Shown here piece after piece: positions 24,284-37,510 of a DNA stretch of 54,725 nt. Position 1 is the stretch's first letter, and each line of letters begins with the position of its first letter. The stretch is from Xylaria sp. FL1777. Taxonomy: Eukaryota > Ascomycota > Sordariomycetes > Xylariales > Xylariaceae. Location of the stretch: assembly GCA_022578965.1 (NCBI GenBank), contig MU400758.1, positions 1-54,725 on the forward strand, read 5' to 3'. The translations under genes and the position numbers were made by a program. The notes under the pieces were generated by a model, which worked only from the letters and a program-made list of their open reading frames with translations, had not been told where the DNA came from and did not search any database.

Positions 24284-25530
24284 TCATGCGTTTGATTTAG
24301 TGAAAATTTCTATCGATTTTTTTACTAATAGCTTTAATGCTTAATTATTTGCTAGCTTTGCGTGCTTGTATTTCTGCAATCCGCTAGCTTAGCATAACAG
24401 TACCCCTGCATTGCTTTATTTAAAGCTAATTATCTTTTTTTTGCTGCCTAATTTACTTTTTTTTTTGTGTAACGACCTTTTTGCAATACTACAACCTTTT
24501 TAATGCATATTATGAAAATTTGTTTATAAATTTTATTCCTTGTTACTATTGCTTTTTTTTCTTTTTTTTTTTTTTTTTATTTTTATTGCATTTGTATTTT
24601 TATTATAGCTTGTTTTTCCTTAAGTTGCGCGCTATTATTAAGCTTATTTTTTAGTGCTTGTTTAATGCTTGTTTAGCGCTTTTTTAGCTTGTTTTTAGCG
24701 CTTTTATTTGTTGTATTGCTATTTTTGCTTGCTTTTTTTTAGCGCTTTTACTTGTTGTATTGCTATTTTTGCTTGCCCTACTGTTTTTTTTGTAGCCTAA
24801 TTATTATACTTTTGTTTGCTATAAAACATAGCTAGCAAAAACGCAAAAAAGCTTAAGCATAACAAATTGTTAAACTAAAACAAAAAGCTATTAAACCTTT
24901 TAGTTAATTTTATATTCTTTTTTTTAACCTGTTTTTTAATAAAAATACTTTAGCACTTATATACCTTTATTTCTTTACTTTACTGCTTTTAACTTTTAAT
25001 TTGTTTTTGTACTACTATTATTTTATTTGCAGCTAATTTTGCTTATTTTTTTTTTTTTTTCTTACGAATGTTTTGTTTTTAAGTATTTAATTTTCTTTTA
25101 TTTATTTTTAAGTGCTATTACTACTTTTTATTTTTTTGTTTAAGCAATCTTTAGAACTGCTATATATAAATAGCTTTGCTTTTTTAGATTTAAACAATAG
25201 TAATGCTATAAATCTTAAACTGCTTAAACTAGAATTTCTTTTCTTTTTTGCTTTTTTTACTTGTTTTTAATCCTAAAGTTTCTTTAGTTCTAGTAACTTA
25301 AGCTTTCTTAATAGCAACAAAAATAATAATACTATTTTAAATGCCCTAAAACCAGTTATTTTTTTTTTTTTGATTTTTTTTTTGTTCTTTATGCTTTATA
25401 TTCTAAATAAGCTTGTTGCTTTATTGCCTAACCTTTTTTTTACTTTGTTACAGCAAAATCCTTTTGTTTTTATTGCTAATAAAGCTTCTGTTTTTAGCAA
25501 AAATTGTTTTTTTGCTTTTTTTTTTTCTTT
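24260..25530 (-). pseudogene. Decayed minus-strand coding region at unit left end, possibly transposase-like
   Basis: Reading the minus strand and treating TAA/TAG as mutated Gln codons gives protein-like stretches free of other stops. Near 24270-24430 there is a basic stretch containing R-I-A-E-I-Q-A-R-K-A-S-K. Near 25240-25400 there is I-T-G-F-R-A-S, then leucines and R-K-A-Q-V-T. The second faintly resembles the motif after the catalytic domain of fungal pogo/Fot1 (DDE) transposases, where a G-F-R segment is followed by a V-L...L.V segment. I did not see the catalytic aspartates, and frame continuity across the A-tracts is not established. It could be another mobile-element protein or chance. 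Confidence 0.28.
24697..24784. repeat. 44-bp direct duplication, unit 3
   Basis: Copies start at 24697 and 24741, each beginning agcgctttta. This accounts for most of the first shift in offset between units 2 and 3. Confidence 0.82.
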
Positions 25531-25718
25531 TTTACTACTAGTTTATTATAATTAGCTTAGCTAGCAGTTTCCCTTTTTATTTAACGATATATATTATTAC
25601 ATACAAAAACAAATTCTGCACTTTTACTTCTATTAATGCAACTGTAGTATGCTTTATTTCTTGTTTTTTTTGTTTTTTTTTATTTTTGTTTATATTGTTA
25701 GCTTGCTTATACTTTTAA

Positions 25719-25806
25719 AACGGCTTTTAAAAAACAAAATATTTTAAGACCTAAAATCTTTAAAAAAACTCTAGGTTTTAAAATATTTCGTTTCTTAAAA
25801 GCCGTT
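25719..25806. repeat. Long hairpin, unit 3 version (39-bp arms)
   Basis: The left arm 25719-25757 and right arm 25768-25806 pair with five mismatches, all transitions. The outer arm reads aacggcttttaaaaaacaaa. The C-G pair in the outer stem (cgg with ccg) is intact here, while unit 2 has a T-A-type pair there on both arms (cag with ctg). Confidence 0.92.
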
Positions 25807-26741
25807 CTTTTTTTGTTTTTTTTAGTCTTAAAATAGTTAGTTTTTTATAGTTTATCCTTTTTTTTTTTATAGTTTTTATTTTTATTCTTAGATTTACTAT
25901 ACTAATTCTTTCTTATAAATAAAGTAATAAATATAGCTAGCTATATATTAAAACATATAACTAATTATTTTATATAAAGCTTTTTAGCTTCTTATATTAA
26001 TTCTTTAAAACAAAATAATTTTATTAACTTTTCTTTATTTTGTGCTAAGCTAAAAGCGCTATAGATTCTTTTTTAGTATACTTTTTTTAATGCTAATAAG
26101 CTTACGTTTTCCTTTTTGTTTACTGAGGCCTTTTGTTATAATATCTACTAATAAATGTGTATTACTTGTTAATATAACATTAATAGCTATATTATTTAGC
26201 TTTGTTTTTTTGCTGCATTTTTTTTAGTAATATTAAATTTAAGTTATTTACTTTTTTTTTAATCTACTTTTTTTTAAAATTTATACTGCATTTTTAACTT
26301 GGTAAAACCTTATAAAACCTAGAATTTGCAGCTTAGCTTCTTTAAATATAGTCTTAATAATACTATTTATTTTGTTTTCTTTTACTTTTTTTTGATTTTT
26401 AAATATTAAACTACTTACTTGCTATTTAAAATATAAAAATAGTTCGTAAAAAACTATATACTATTTGCTTTGCATGCTTTTTGTTTACTTATAATTATTG
26501 CTTAGCACTTTATTAGTTTTGCTTAAGCTAAAGCAAAAGCAAGCATTTAGTAAGCTTTAGCAAAAAGCTTTAGCTTTTTTTAATATACTTAGTTATAGTA
26601 CGTTATTTTATATAAATATATAGAACTATTTTAAAACTACTTTAAAACTTTATATAACTAGCATTTGTTTAGCTATTTTGCTAGCTTTATTTTCTTTTTA
26701 TAAAAACATAATATTAAAAATATAATTATAAGCTATTTAGC

Positions 26742-29700
26742 AAAAAATACTTTGCAAAAATTCTATACGAACTATTTTTTAACGGTAAACTAACAGCACT
26801 TTTACTTTAACGCTACATAAGTTAACTTTGCTTTTTAAGACATGCTTTATATTATTAAACCTCTTTATTTAACTAATAATATAATACCTTTATATACTTT
26901 GCTTTATAAGTTAGCATGCTTAGCTAAAAAAGCGCATAATAGCAATAGCTTATTTTAAAAATATTATTAAATCTTTTATTTGCAATACTTATTTTAAAAT
27001 ATAAAAAAGCTAAAAATAATAAAAATTATGCTAGCTAGCCTTTAAATTAAAAAAGTAGCTTTATACTAAGTTAAATTATATAATTCTTATAAGCAGTATA
27101 TATAAATATTTATAAAAAGATTTTATTTTTTTAATTTATTGCAGTTTAAACTACTATTTTTTAGCCTAAACTTACTAAAATAATACTACTAAAGCAAAGC
27201 TTACTTATTAATACAAAAAGCAGTACTATTTAATTTTTTTTTTTTTTTTAACGCTTTTTAGTTTTATAAAAGCTAACTATACTATATATTATTTATGTTG
27301 TTTAATGCCTTTATGCTGCTTTATTATAGTATATGCTATAAATACTATATGCTTTAATTCTATATTATAATTATTATAAACTTTTGTAAACTGCTTTTTT
27401 AATAAACTACTTGTTTGTTTTTGCTACTTAATTTTATTACTTATAACCCTTTTTTCTTTATTTTAATACGTTAGCTAAATAATCTTTTGTTTGCTTATGT
27501 TATTTGCTTTATTAAGCTTATTAAAAAGCTAGCAATATTTGCACTACTTAATAGTAATGCACTACTAAAATAGTTTATTGCTACTAAATATATTAAATAT
27601 ATGCTTATTAACTAAATATTGCTTATTTTCTTTAAGCAAATTTGCATTAGTAGTATTTTTTTTTAAGTACTATAGCTATAATATACTACTTAGAATTATT
27701 ACATAGCTAACAAGTTTAAAAAGCCGTTATAAAAGCTTAGCTTTAAAAATGTAGTGCAAAAGTATAGCATGCTATAAATATTAAACAATATATTTAAGTA
27801 ACATATTTTTTAACTTATAAATTATGCTTTAAAGTAGCTTTTTTTATTTTTTTTTAAGCGTTAAAATTAACTAAAAGTAACTTAGCAAAATGTAATACAA
27901 AGTATACTTAACATAAATAAGCAGTTTAAAATAACGCTATTAAAGAACTTTTAAACTATTGCTAACTATATTATTATTTTTGCTAAATATTATAAAGCAT
28001 AGCTATTATGCAGCAAAACTTTTAAGCTTACACTATAGTTAATTACTTACGTATATAATCTAAAGTTCTTTAAAGCTTACAAATTATATTTTAAAAAGCT
28101 TAAGCTTTTTTATTAAAAATAATGCGATATTTTATATAAAAGCTAGCTAAACTATATATAAAGCTACTTTTAACTTTTTAGCTTACTTAATGTTTACTGC
28201 ATTTATTTTTAAGTTTTTGCTGCTTTAAGCAAAACTAAAGTTAAAAGCCTTTAAGCAAACAAAACAGCACTATTTAATAATGCTAACTTTTTATTTTCTG
28301 CTTTTATACAACAGCAAAAACTAAAAACAAAGACTTATAACCTTAGTAATTATAACATAAATAAACATTAAAGCTAGTTTATATATATAGCATTAATGCT
28401 TAGCGCTTTAAATAACTATACTAGTTAATTAAGCAAAAGCTTTGCTTTTTAGTATTACAAAGTTTAAAAAGCTTAGCTTGTTATATTTACTAGTAAAAAT
28501 ATTATATGTTTGTTTTTTAACAACTAGTTTAATTATTATTAAGCGTATGCTAGCTTTTATATTTTTGTTACGCTAAACTTTAAAAAAACTAAGTTTTTTT
28601 ATGTTTAATTGTTTAAGCATATTATTAAGCAGTTAAATTTCTTTAGTTTTAAGTATAACTGCTTAAAGCTATTATGCTATAATATAGTAAAAAAAAAGCT
28701 ATTATATAATAACATAAATTATTTATTTAAAAAAGTCTTAATAGCTACTATATTAATATATTTACTAAAGTTGCTTAATTAAGTTTGTAATGCTATTATA
28801 TAAGCATGCTATAATATATATTAATATGCTATAATATTTATGTAATAAAAACGCAATGCTTTTTACTTTAGCTTTAATGCTATACTTTAATATTTATTTA
28901 ACTATTGCAGCAAAAGTCTTTTATATATGTTTTTTAAACAGCTTTTTTATATACTTATTAAGCAACTTATTATGTTTTTTTAACTGTATATATTCTGCTT
29001 TAATATATTTTTTAATGCTGTAGAACTGCTATTTTTTTTTGTTAACTTACTAACGTAGCTTAAACTAAAAAACTTAAAAGCTAATAGCTTAATATTAATA
29101 TTTAAGTTGTTATATAAAATAAGCATATTAGCAAAGAAAATCTTCATAAAATATATAATATTATGCAAAAAGCTAAACATAAAGCTAACTATATAACGTA
29201 AGCTAGCAAAAAAGCTAACTAACAACAGTAAAACTAATAAAAAAAAAAACAAAATAAAGGTTATAAATAATACAGAGCTAAAAACAAACAATAGCTATAA
29301 TTTTAATAATTATAAGTAGCTATAATAAAACTTAAAACTAAAGCAAAACTAATAAAAGCTACTAAAAATAAAATATTTAAAACTATATAGTAATTATACT
29401 TTAGCTTATTTTTAAGTATATAAAAACCAATATAAAGTAATATTGTTTTTAGAAAAAACTTAGTATGCTAAAAAAATAACTTAAGGTAATTTAAATTATT
29501 ATTACTTTAATAATATTTGTTTTTTTAAAAACTTATGTAGTATTGCTTTAAGTAGCTTATGTAGCATTATTGCTAACTATTAGTTCTTTATGTAGCATTG
29601 CTTTTTTTTTTAAGTTTCTTGTAGTATTATTTGTTTTTTACCCGAAAGATTTACATTATGTTGTTATTTATAAAACATAACTTATATAGTATTAAATTCT

Positions 29701-31534
29701 TTATATAAAATGTAATTTTATTTATATTATATTAAAAACAGCAGTAAAAAGATTTATTAGTTATAAAAACAATATAACATATATATATAGCTAAAAGTAT
29801 ATATAGCTTTTTTACTTACTATAATCTTTATAGCATATAGTAAACGCGCTACTGCTTTTTATACTTACTTTAAACGTAATACTTTTTTATTTTAATTATT
29901 TTATTATGCTTAGTTTTATAAAAGTTTATTAGTATACTTTTTAAAAAAGATATAAATATTTAAAAAAACAATTATAATTTATATAAGCATATTTAGCATA
30001 TAGTTTTGCTAAGCTAGTATTTATTTTTATATAACATTTTGCTGTTCTTTAGGTTTGCTTAAAAACAAAAAGCTTAAAGTTAATAATGTTGTTTTTTTTA
30101 ACGTTTGTTTAGCGTGTATTTAAGCTTTTGCTTTTCTAAACAAAAAAAGTAAGCTTAAAAGCCTAAAAAAACAAAGCTTTAGCAAAAAAAGTGTTAGCTT
30201 ATATATTATTTATATTGCTAGCTATAGTATTCTGCCTTTTTTTAGTAGCTAAAAAAAATGCAACAATATATTGCTTGTTATAATAAAAATATTAAGCTTA
30301 GCTTTATAAAAAAAATGTTTTAAGCGCTACAGTAATTAATATAGCTTTTAAAAGCAGCAAGCTTTTTTTTATAAATTTATACCTAGTAAAAAAGTTCTGC
30401 TTTTTTATATAAAATATAGCTATTTTACTTTTGTTAGCATGCTATATATTATGCTTACTTTTGTTAGCACATTAAAAATGCTATAATTTCTTTTATTAAA
30501 TTATTAGCTACTATTGCTAGCTAGCTATAATTACTTTTGTTATATATTATAACTGCTTTTATTAATATATTAATAACTATTGCTATATTAGTTATATTAT
30601 TTTTCTACGCATTTATAAAATGCTTAAAATATATAATTAGTAAAATATACGATTTTTTGCTTTATATCTTTTATATTATTTATTAATTCCTTTTACTAAG
30701 GTTTTTTTTTTTTAACTTTATTAAGCTTTTACTTTATTATATAATTTTTGTTTATACTATATATATTATAAGTATAAAAACCTTATTAAAAAAATCTTAA
30801 AGCAAAGCAAAAAGTTGCTATATAAAGCAAATTATTACACTTAAGAACTTTATATATACTTTTTTGCAAAAAAAGCTAATTATTATTTTTTATTGCTTTT
30901 AAAATATAAAAAACCTTATAAATAAACAAAAAAAGCTTTTAAACTAGTATAAAATAGCATAATACTAATATAAAGTAGCACAAAAGCATTAAAAAGCATA
31001 TAAAATTACTTTGCTTTACTTTTGTTAGCTTATTAATTTTATTATTATTGCTTTTGTTTATATGTTAGTTATTAGTTTTTTAAGATTTTATAATGTTTTT
31101 TTATTAAACGTTAAACTTAGCTTTTTAAAATAGCAGCAAAATAACTAAGTTAAATATAGTATAACTGCTTTAGTTAGTATGTTAGTTTTGCTACTATAGC
31201 TTATATTATAAAGCTAACTTTTAAGTAAAACTATTATTGCACTAAACTTAAAAGCAAAAGCATTTTTTGTTCCGAAATCTAAAACTAGAAAAATTGCTTA
31301 GTTTTTGTTTAGTTTTCTGCAGTAGCTTAAAAAAAATTTCTAATTTATAAAAGCAAAATAGCTTTTTTTTTTAATACGCAAAACTATTTTTAATAGTTTT
31401 CGTTTTACATAGTATAATTTTAGTATTTTATAGCATAATACGTATAAAAATAGCAAAAAGTATTTAGTAGGTTTATTATAGTTTAAAACGCAGAAATCTT
31501 TAGTTTTAAAAATAAAACAGAAAAAATTCCTTAG
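26742..31534. other. Decayed sequence of unit 3 without genes
   Basis: This is the counterpart of 5192-9984 at offset 21550 with essentially no indels. The 103-codon minus frame at 28980-29291 overlaps the homologous minus frame of unit 2 but is hydrophobic and shows no family motif. The 76-codon minus frame at 31340-31570 has no open counterpart in unit 2. Confidence 0.6.
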
Positions 31535-31870
31535 GTATTTTTTACTTTTTAGTAGCAATTTAAAATGCAAAAATATTTGCTTTTAAAATATAACTTAAAA
31601 ATATAGTAATCTTTATTTTTTAACTAAAACTTTAATTTTTAGCAACTTTTTAATAGCAGCTTAAAATTTTAACTTTAAAATTAAAACTAAAAAAATTGCT
31701 TAAGTTTTGTTAACTTTTTAGCAGTAGCTTAAAATTTTAGCTTTAAAACTAAAACTTTAGTTTTTTTTAACTTTTTAGCAGCAGCTTACAATCTTAGCTT
31801 TAAAACATAAACTAAAAAAATTGCTTAGTTTTTTTTAACTTTTTTTTAGTAACTTAAAATGTAAAAATTT
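31535..31870. repeat. Degenerate short direct repeats, unit 3
   Basis: This is the counterpart of 9985-10320 with the same phrases (aactttttagcagcagctta). The C of agcag is often kept here where unit 2 has T. Confidence 0.65.
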
Positions 31871-31920
31871 TTGCTTTTTAAAACAAAACTATAAAAAGCT
31901 TTAATAATTAATATATTATT

Positions 31921-32940
31921 TGTTTTAAAACAAATAAAGCTTACTATTAAATATGTTTTATTTTATTTAAGTTACTTTTTAAAAAAATCGCTAAATAAGA
32001 ATTTTGCTGTTTTATTATTTATTGCACTAATAGTTAAAGCTATTATTTAAAAACTAATGCAAGACTTTATATAATTATTTGCTATAGCTAATTAAGCTAT
32101 ATTTAAGTTTTAAATACTTTTTGCTGTTTTATTATTTATAGCACTAATAGTTAAAGCTACTATTTAAAAGCTAGTGCTTTTTTGTTTTAAAACAAATAAA
32201 CTTTACTGCTAAGTATGTTTTATTTTATTTAGGTTGCTTTTTAAAAAAATCGCTAAGTAGAAATTTTGCTGTTTTATTATTTATTGCACTTATAATTAAG
32301 GCTATTATCTAAAAGCTAGTATTTCTTTGTTTTAAAACAAATAAAGCTTACTACTAAGTATGTTTTATTTTATTTAAGTTGCTTTTTAAAAAAATCGCTA
32401 AGTAAGAATTTTGCTGTTTTATTATTTATAGCTTTAGTAGCTAGTGCTATTTTTTAAAAGCTAGTATAAAACTTCTTATAGTTGTTTATTATAGCTAATT
32501 AAGCTATAGCTAATTAAGCTGCATTAAAATCTTATACTTTTTTGCTATTTTATTATTTATAGCGCTAGTAATTAAAGTTATTATTTAAAAGCTAGTGCAA
32601 AACTTTATATAATTGTTTGCTATAGCTAATTAAGCTGCAGTTAATTAAGCTACATTAAAGTTTTATATCTTTTTGCTAGTTTATTATTTATAGCTTTAGT
32701 AACTAAAGCTATTTTTTAAAAGCTAATATAAAACCTCCTATAGTTGTTTACTATAGTTAATTAAGCTATAGCTAATTAAGCTATAGCTAATTAAGCTGCA
32801 TTAAAGTTTTATACCTTTTTGCTGTTTTATTATTTATAGCGCTAGTAATTAAAGCTACTATTTAAAAGTTAATGCAAAACTTTATATAGTTATTTGCTAT
32901 AGCTAATCAAGCTATAGCTAATTAAGCTATATTTAAGTTT
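31921..32940. repeat. 116-146-bp composite tandem array, 7 units (unit 3)
   Basis: Anchors lie near 32002, 32118, 32264, 32409, 32540, 32671 and 32817, matching the unit 2 spacings except that the last interval is 146 instead of 131. The difference is one extra 15-bp gctaattaagctata microrepeat. The order of subtypes is the same as in unit 2, so the array predates the duplication. Confidence 0.85.
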
Positions 32941-33369
32941 TAAACACTTGGCTTTTATATGTAATAAATTAGCAGTATGCTATATAAAACCACATAAAAA
33001 ATAAGCTATCTGTTAGTTATTTGCTCTTTTAGTATTTTTTGTAAAACTAAGCAAAAAATTTAATAAAAATAAAAAGTTTTTATATATACTAGGTTAGCTA
33101 TTATAATACTAGTAAAAAAAGTGTTTGCTTTTTTATATAAAAAAAAAAACGTTATTAAGCAGCTAATTTTCTATAAGAATAGTTCTTATTGTTATAAAAT
33201 TTTAGCAAAAAAAGTGCTAGCATTTAAAAAAAGTTAAAAGCGCAAGTTTTAGTAGATTTTTCTCTAAGCAAAAAAAGCTATAACGTTAGCTTTATTATTA
33301 TTACTTTTAATTGTGTCCTAAAATCTATATAAAAGTTAAAATTATAAAAACTATGTTAAAATAAACAAA

Positions 33370-33445
33370 AAATACAATAAAAAAAAAAAAAAAAAAGAAA
33401 ATACAAAAAAAAAAAATAAAAGATTAAAATACCTAAAGATAAAAA
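33370..33445. other. A-rich insertion found only in unit 3
   Basis: About 75 bases of A-rich sequence, including aaagattaaaatacctaaag, are present here but absent at the equivalent point of unit 2 (about 11807). This is either a gain in unit 3 or a loss in unit 2. Confidence 0.65.
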
Positions 33446-33491
33446 GAAATAAAAAATATAATAAGTAAATAAATCAATAAAAAAAATAGTA

Positions 33492-33590
33492 AATAAAAAG
33501 GATGTAAAATAGAAAAAATATATAAAATGGAAAAAATGTGTAAAATAAAGAAAATGTGTAAAATAAAAAAGATATAAAATAAAAAAAATG
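33492..33590. repeat. 18-bp AT array, unit 3
   Basis: This is the counterpart of 11845-11944, with more G retained (tgtgtaaaataaagaaaa). Confidence 0.75.
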
Positions 33591-34739
33591 TAAAAATTTA
33601 ACTATGTTAAAAAGACTTTCTGCATAAAATACTGCTATAAAATGTTTTCCTAAACATAACTAAAGTATAAAAAAAGCTTTTAAACAAAACTATAATATAT
33701 AAAACGCAATAGCAAAAATTTTCCTTATAGTTTTTTTACGCTTGCAAAATTCTTTACAGAAGCAAGCATAAGCACAAAAGGTTAATCTACATTTATTTCT
33801 AAAAAAAAAAGCAATTGCTTTTTTGTACTACTTATAACAATAAATCTATTAGCATACTATTTAAGTAAACATATAATTTTTAGTCTTTAATAACCTATAT
33901 ATATAAATAATAAAATATTTTTAGCTTTTTTTTTTTTTTTGCTTTTAAACTTATTGTAGTTATAGCATAGTTATGCTTCGTTTTTTTATTTTATTTTATT
34001 TTCGTTTATTCTTTTCTTTTCTTTTTTTAGTGTATATTTTTTTGCTATTTTTTTTTTACTATTTCGTTTCTTATGTTTCTTTAATGCACTAAAACTATAA
34101 AGTATGTATGCTTTAATAATAGATTTTAAAGCAAAAAAGTTTGCAAAACAACTATTACTTTTATACTTTTGCTTTTTTTCTGCATAAAAGAAGTTTTAAT
34201 ACTATACTGTAGCGTTAACCTTAAATTGTTTTACTATTTAATTAACTAAAGATTATAATAAAAAAATCTAGCTTTTTTTTCGATTTATATGCAACTAGTA
34301 GTATTTATAGCAAGCATACGTTTTGCTTTTTATTCGTGTTATATTTCTTTATTAATGCTAATAAAAAACACAGTTATAAACTATAACTACATATGCGCAC
34401 TTGTTCTTTAATATATTTCTGTATATATACGCTATTTTTATTTAAGAGCTTTTTTTTTTAGAAAAACTATACGCTATAAGCTATTTTGTAAGCCTAATTG
34501 TTTTTTTTTTTTTTTCTAACTATATGTCCAAATAGTAAAGCAAAGCTAACTTCTTTTTAGCTATAGCAGTAAACTAAACTTTTTTTTATTTTTTTTTTAC
34601 CCGAAAGCTTTTAAGCTATAGTATGTTTTATATTTAACTGTTTTTTGTTGCTTTCCTAAGGTTTTTTTTTTGTTTTATATATCAAATTTAACTAAAAAAA
34701 AAAAAACATGCTTTATATCCGTAATGTAAAAAAGCTTTT
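33591..34739. other. Gene-free stretch of unit 3
   Basis: This is the counterpart of 11945-13089. It is collinear, with transition differences only as far as I compared. No gene is seen. Confidence 0.55.
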
Positions 34740-34955
34740 AGCCGCAATAAAAAACGTATTAAAAAAGATTAAAAAGCAACGCATAATAATTTAAGCTATT
34801 TGCTTATAAAAAAACAAACAATAAGTTTAAAAAAATTAAAAAGTAATACGTATTATTAAAGCTATTTGCGTATAAAAAAACAGAAAATAAGTTCTAAAAA
34901 GTTAAAAAGCAACACGTATTATTTAAGCTGTTTGTTATATAAAAAAACAAAAAAA
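34740..34955. repeat. About 65-bp tandem repeat, 3 units (unit 3)
   Basis: This is the counterpart of 13090-13300 with the same number of units. Confidence 0.7.
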
Positions 34956-35548
34956 GTATGTTCTGCAAAGTTTTAAAGCAAGGCTTATATATAAAAAGCC
35001 TTTTTATTTATTTTAAGCAGCAATAAGTTTATAACATATAAACGTATAGCAGCAGCAAGCATAAATAACTTTATTAAGTACGCTATTAAAAAAATGCATT
35101 AGCTGTTTTCTTTTTTATATATATAATATATAAAAAAACGTATTACTATAAAAAGCAAAAGTTACTTTGCTACATATGCTATTAAAAGTGCATTAGCTGT
35201 TTTTTTTTTTTTAAACACATAAAACATACAAACGTATTGCTATAGCAACCTAAAAAGCAGCTTTATTTTAAACGCAAATAAAAGCATATCTATTGTTTTT
35301 TTTTTCTTTTTATAAGTACTTAAGTACTTAAGTAAATACTACAAGAATGTAGTATAGCAGTAAGCATAAATAGCTTATATAAGTACTTAATACAGAATAT
35401 ATATGTTTTTTTTTTTGTTTTTATGCGTATAATTTATAAATGTAGCGCTACAAAAAGTATAAGCACTTTTTTTGTGCACTTTATGCAAAGTACATTAGCT
35501 GTTTTTTTCGTTTTTTTTTTTACTACGTTTTACTTTGCTTTGCTGCAG
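34956..35548. other. Irregular repeats of attagctgttttttt (unit 3)
   Basis: This is the counterpart of 13301-13898. No gene is seen. Confidence 0.5.
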
Positions 35549-35620
35549 ATTTGCTTCTTTATAAAATGTTAACTAAGCATTTTTTGCTTAAAAAACTCCG
35601 TTATTTATAAGAAAGCAAAT
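35549..35620. repeat. Foldback A, unit 3
   Basis: The left arm atttgcttctttataaaa pairs with 35603-35620. Arms differ by transitions. It is orthologous to 13899-13970 at offset 21650. Confidence 0.82.
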
Positions 35621-35640
35621 TTATAGCTCTTAATAAAATA

Positions 35641-35823
35641 TAAAAAAAAAATGAATTACTATTATTAAGTTTACTATAAGCTAGCTTTGCTTAATTTGCT
35701 TTTTTGTTAATTATTAACTAAGCATTTTCTGCTTAAAAAACTTAGTTAATAGTTAATATAAAAGTAAATTAGTTAAAGCTAGCTTATAGTAAACTTAATA
35801 ACAATAATTTATTTTTTTTTTAC
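35641..35823. repeat. Foldback B, unit 3 (about 82-bp arms)
   Basis: The left arm 35641-35722 and right arm from 35741 to about 35823 correspond to 13991-14174. The centre is cattttctgcttaaaaaa, and pairing is maintained. Confidence 0.9.
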
Positions 35824-35864
35824 ATAAACTACAAAAAAGAAAAAAAAATCTGCACTGCTGCAGC

Positions 35865-36510
35865 GTAGCTTTTTACTAGTAATATCTTATTTTTCTATAT
35901 TATTATTCTTTTTTTTTCCTTTTGTTTATTGCTTCTAAACGTTACTAATATATAAACAAAACATTATTAAAAACCGCAATTATAATAAACTTCTTAAATA
36001 ATAACGTAAACTAGTTTTGTTTTTTTATATTATTATTTTCTTTTTTTTTTATTAGCTATTGCTTTAAAACGTTACTAATATATAAATAGAATATTTTTAA
36101 AAACTGCGATTACTATAAACTCCTTAAATAATAATATAAACTAAGCTAAAATACTTTGTTTTATAAGCTTTTTACTAAAAACGTTTTGTTTTTTTGTATT
36201 ATTATAATTATTTCTACTATTAATTGCTTTTAAATGTTGCTAATATATAAACAAAATATCTCTAAAAACTATAATTACTATAAACTCCTTAAATAATAAC
36301 GTAAACTAAGCTAAAGTACTTTGCTTTGTAAGCTTATTACTAATAACGTTTTGTTTTTTTATATTATTATGATTATTTTTAATATTTATTACTTTTAAAC
36401 ATTACTAATATAAAAACAAGATATTTTTAAAAGCTGTAATTATTATAATATTCTTAAATAATAACGTAAACTAAATAACTTTGCTTCGTAAATACTAAAC
36501 ATGTTTTTGT
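35865..36510. repeat. 140-165-bp tandem repeat, 4 units (unit 3)
   Basis: This is the counterpart of 14215-14860 with the same number of units. Confidence 0.8.
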
Positions 36511-36665
36511 GCTTAAAAAAAATGCTATAAATACTTATTAAAGCATAATAGTAAACTTAGTATAAAAATAACTTGTTTTTAGCTATTTTTCTTTAAGTAA
36601 AAAAATTTTCTAGATTGCTATAAAAAAATAACATTTAAAAACATATAAAAACAAACAAGAAAAAT

Positions 36666-36755
36666 TCTAAAAGCGCTAATACTTAGCTAATAAAAAGCAC
36701 TAAGTAAAAGCTTAAAAACGCTAATACTTAGTAAATTAAAAGCACTAAATATAAG
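36666..36755. repeat. 45-bp direct duplication, unit 3
   Basis: Copies begin at 36666 and 36711 (tctaaaagcgc and cttaaaaacgc). Orthologous to 15016-15105. Confidence 0.85.
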
Positions 36756-37010
36756 CTTAAAAAACAAAGCAGCAAACGTAGCGCTTTTATATTACTAAAA
36801 ACCTTAAAGTGTTTGCTAACTACTTGTAATTTGTTTGTTTGTTATACTAGTACAAACAGCTGTTTTAATTATTTTTTTCTTTTGTTTTAAATTAATGTTT
36901 TTTTATACTTGATTTTTTTTTCGATATATATAGCATAACTAACATAATTTTTAATATAATAGTTTAGCTTAAAAAAAAACGCAAAAACAGTATAAAAAGT
37001 AATAGCGTTT

Positions 37011-37510
37011 TTATAAAACAAATAAAATAATTTCTATTAATTTTTTGCTAAGCTAAAGTGCTACAAAACAAATAAAACAAACATTTATAATGCTTTGCTA
37101 AACTAAAGTATTACAGAACAAATAAAACGAATATTTATAATGCTTTGCTAAGCTAAAGTACTATAAAATAAATAAAACAAATAGTAATAATGCTTTAATA
37201 CGCTAAAGTACTATAAAACAAATAAAACAAACAGTAATAATGCTTTAATACGCTAAAGTACTACAAAATAAATAAAATAAACACTTATAATGCTTTAATA
37301 CGTTAAAGTGCTATAAAATAAATAAAACAAACATTAATAATACTTTACTAAGCTAAAATGTTATAGAATAAATAGAACAAATAGCAATAATGCCTTAATA
37401 CACTAAAGTACTACAGAATAAATAAAACGAACAGTAATAATGCTTTAATACGTTAAAGTACTACAAAATAAATAAAAAAAACACTAATAATGCTTTAATA
37501 TGCTAAAGTG
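37011..37510. repeat. 50-bp tandem array, 10 units (unit 3)
   Basis: The same 50-base unit and register as 15361-15960, but two units fewer, which shifts the unit 2/3 offset by exactly 100. Units start at 37011 through 37461. Confidence 0.95.
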
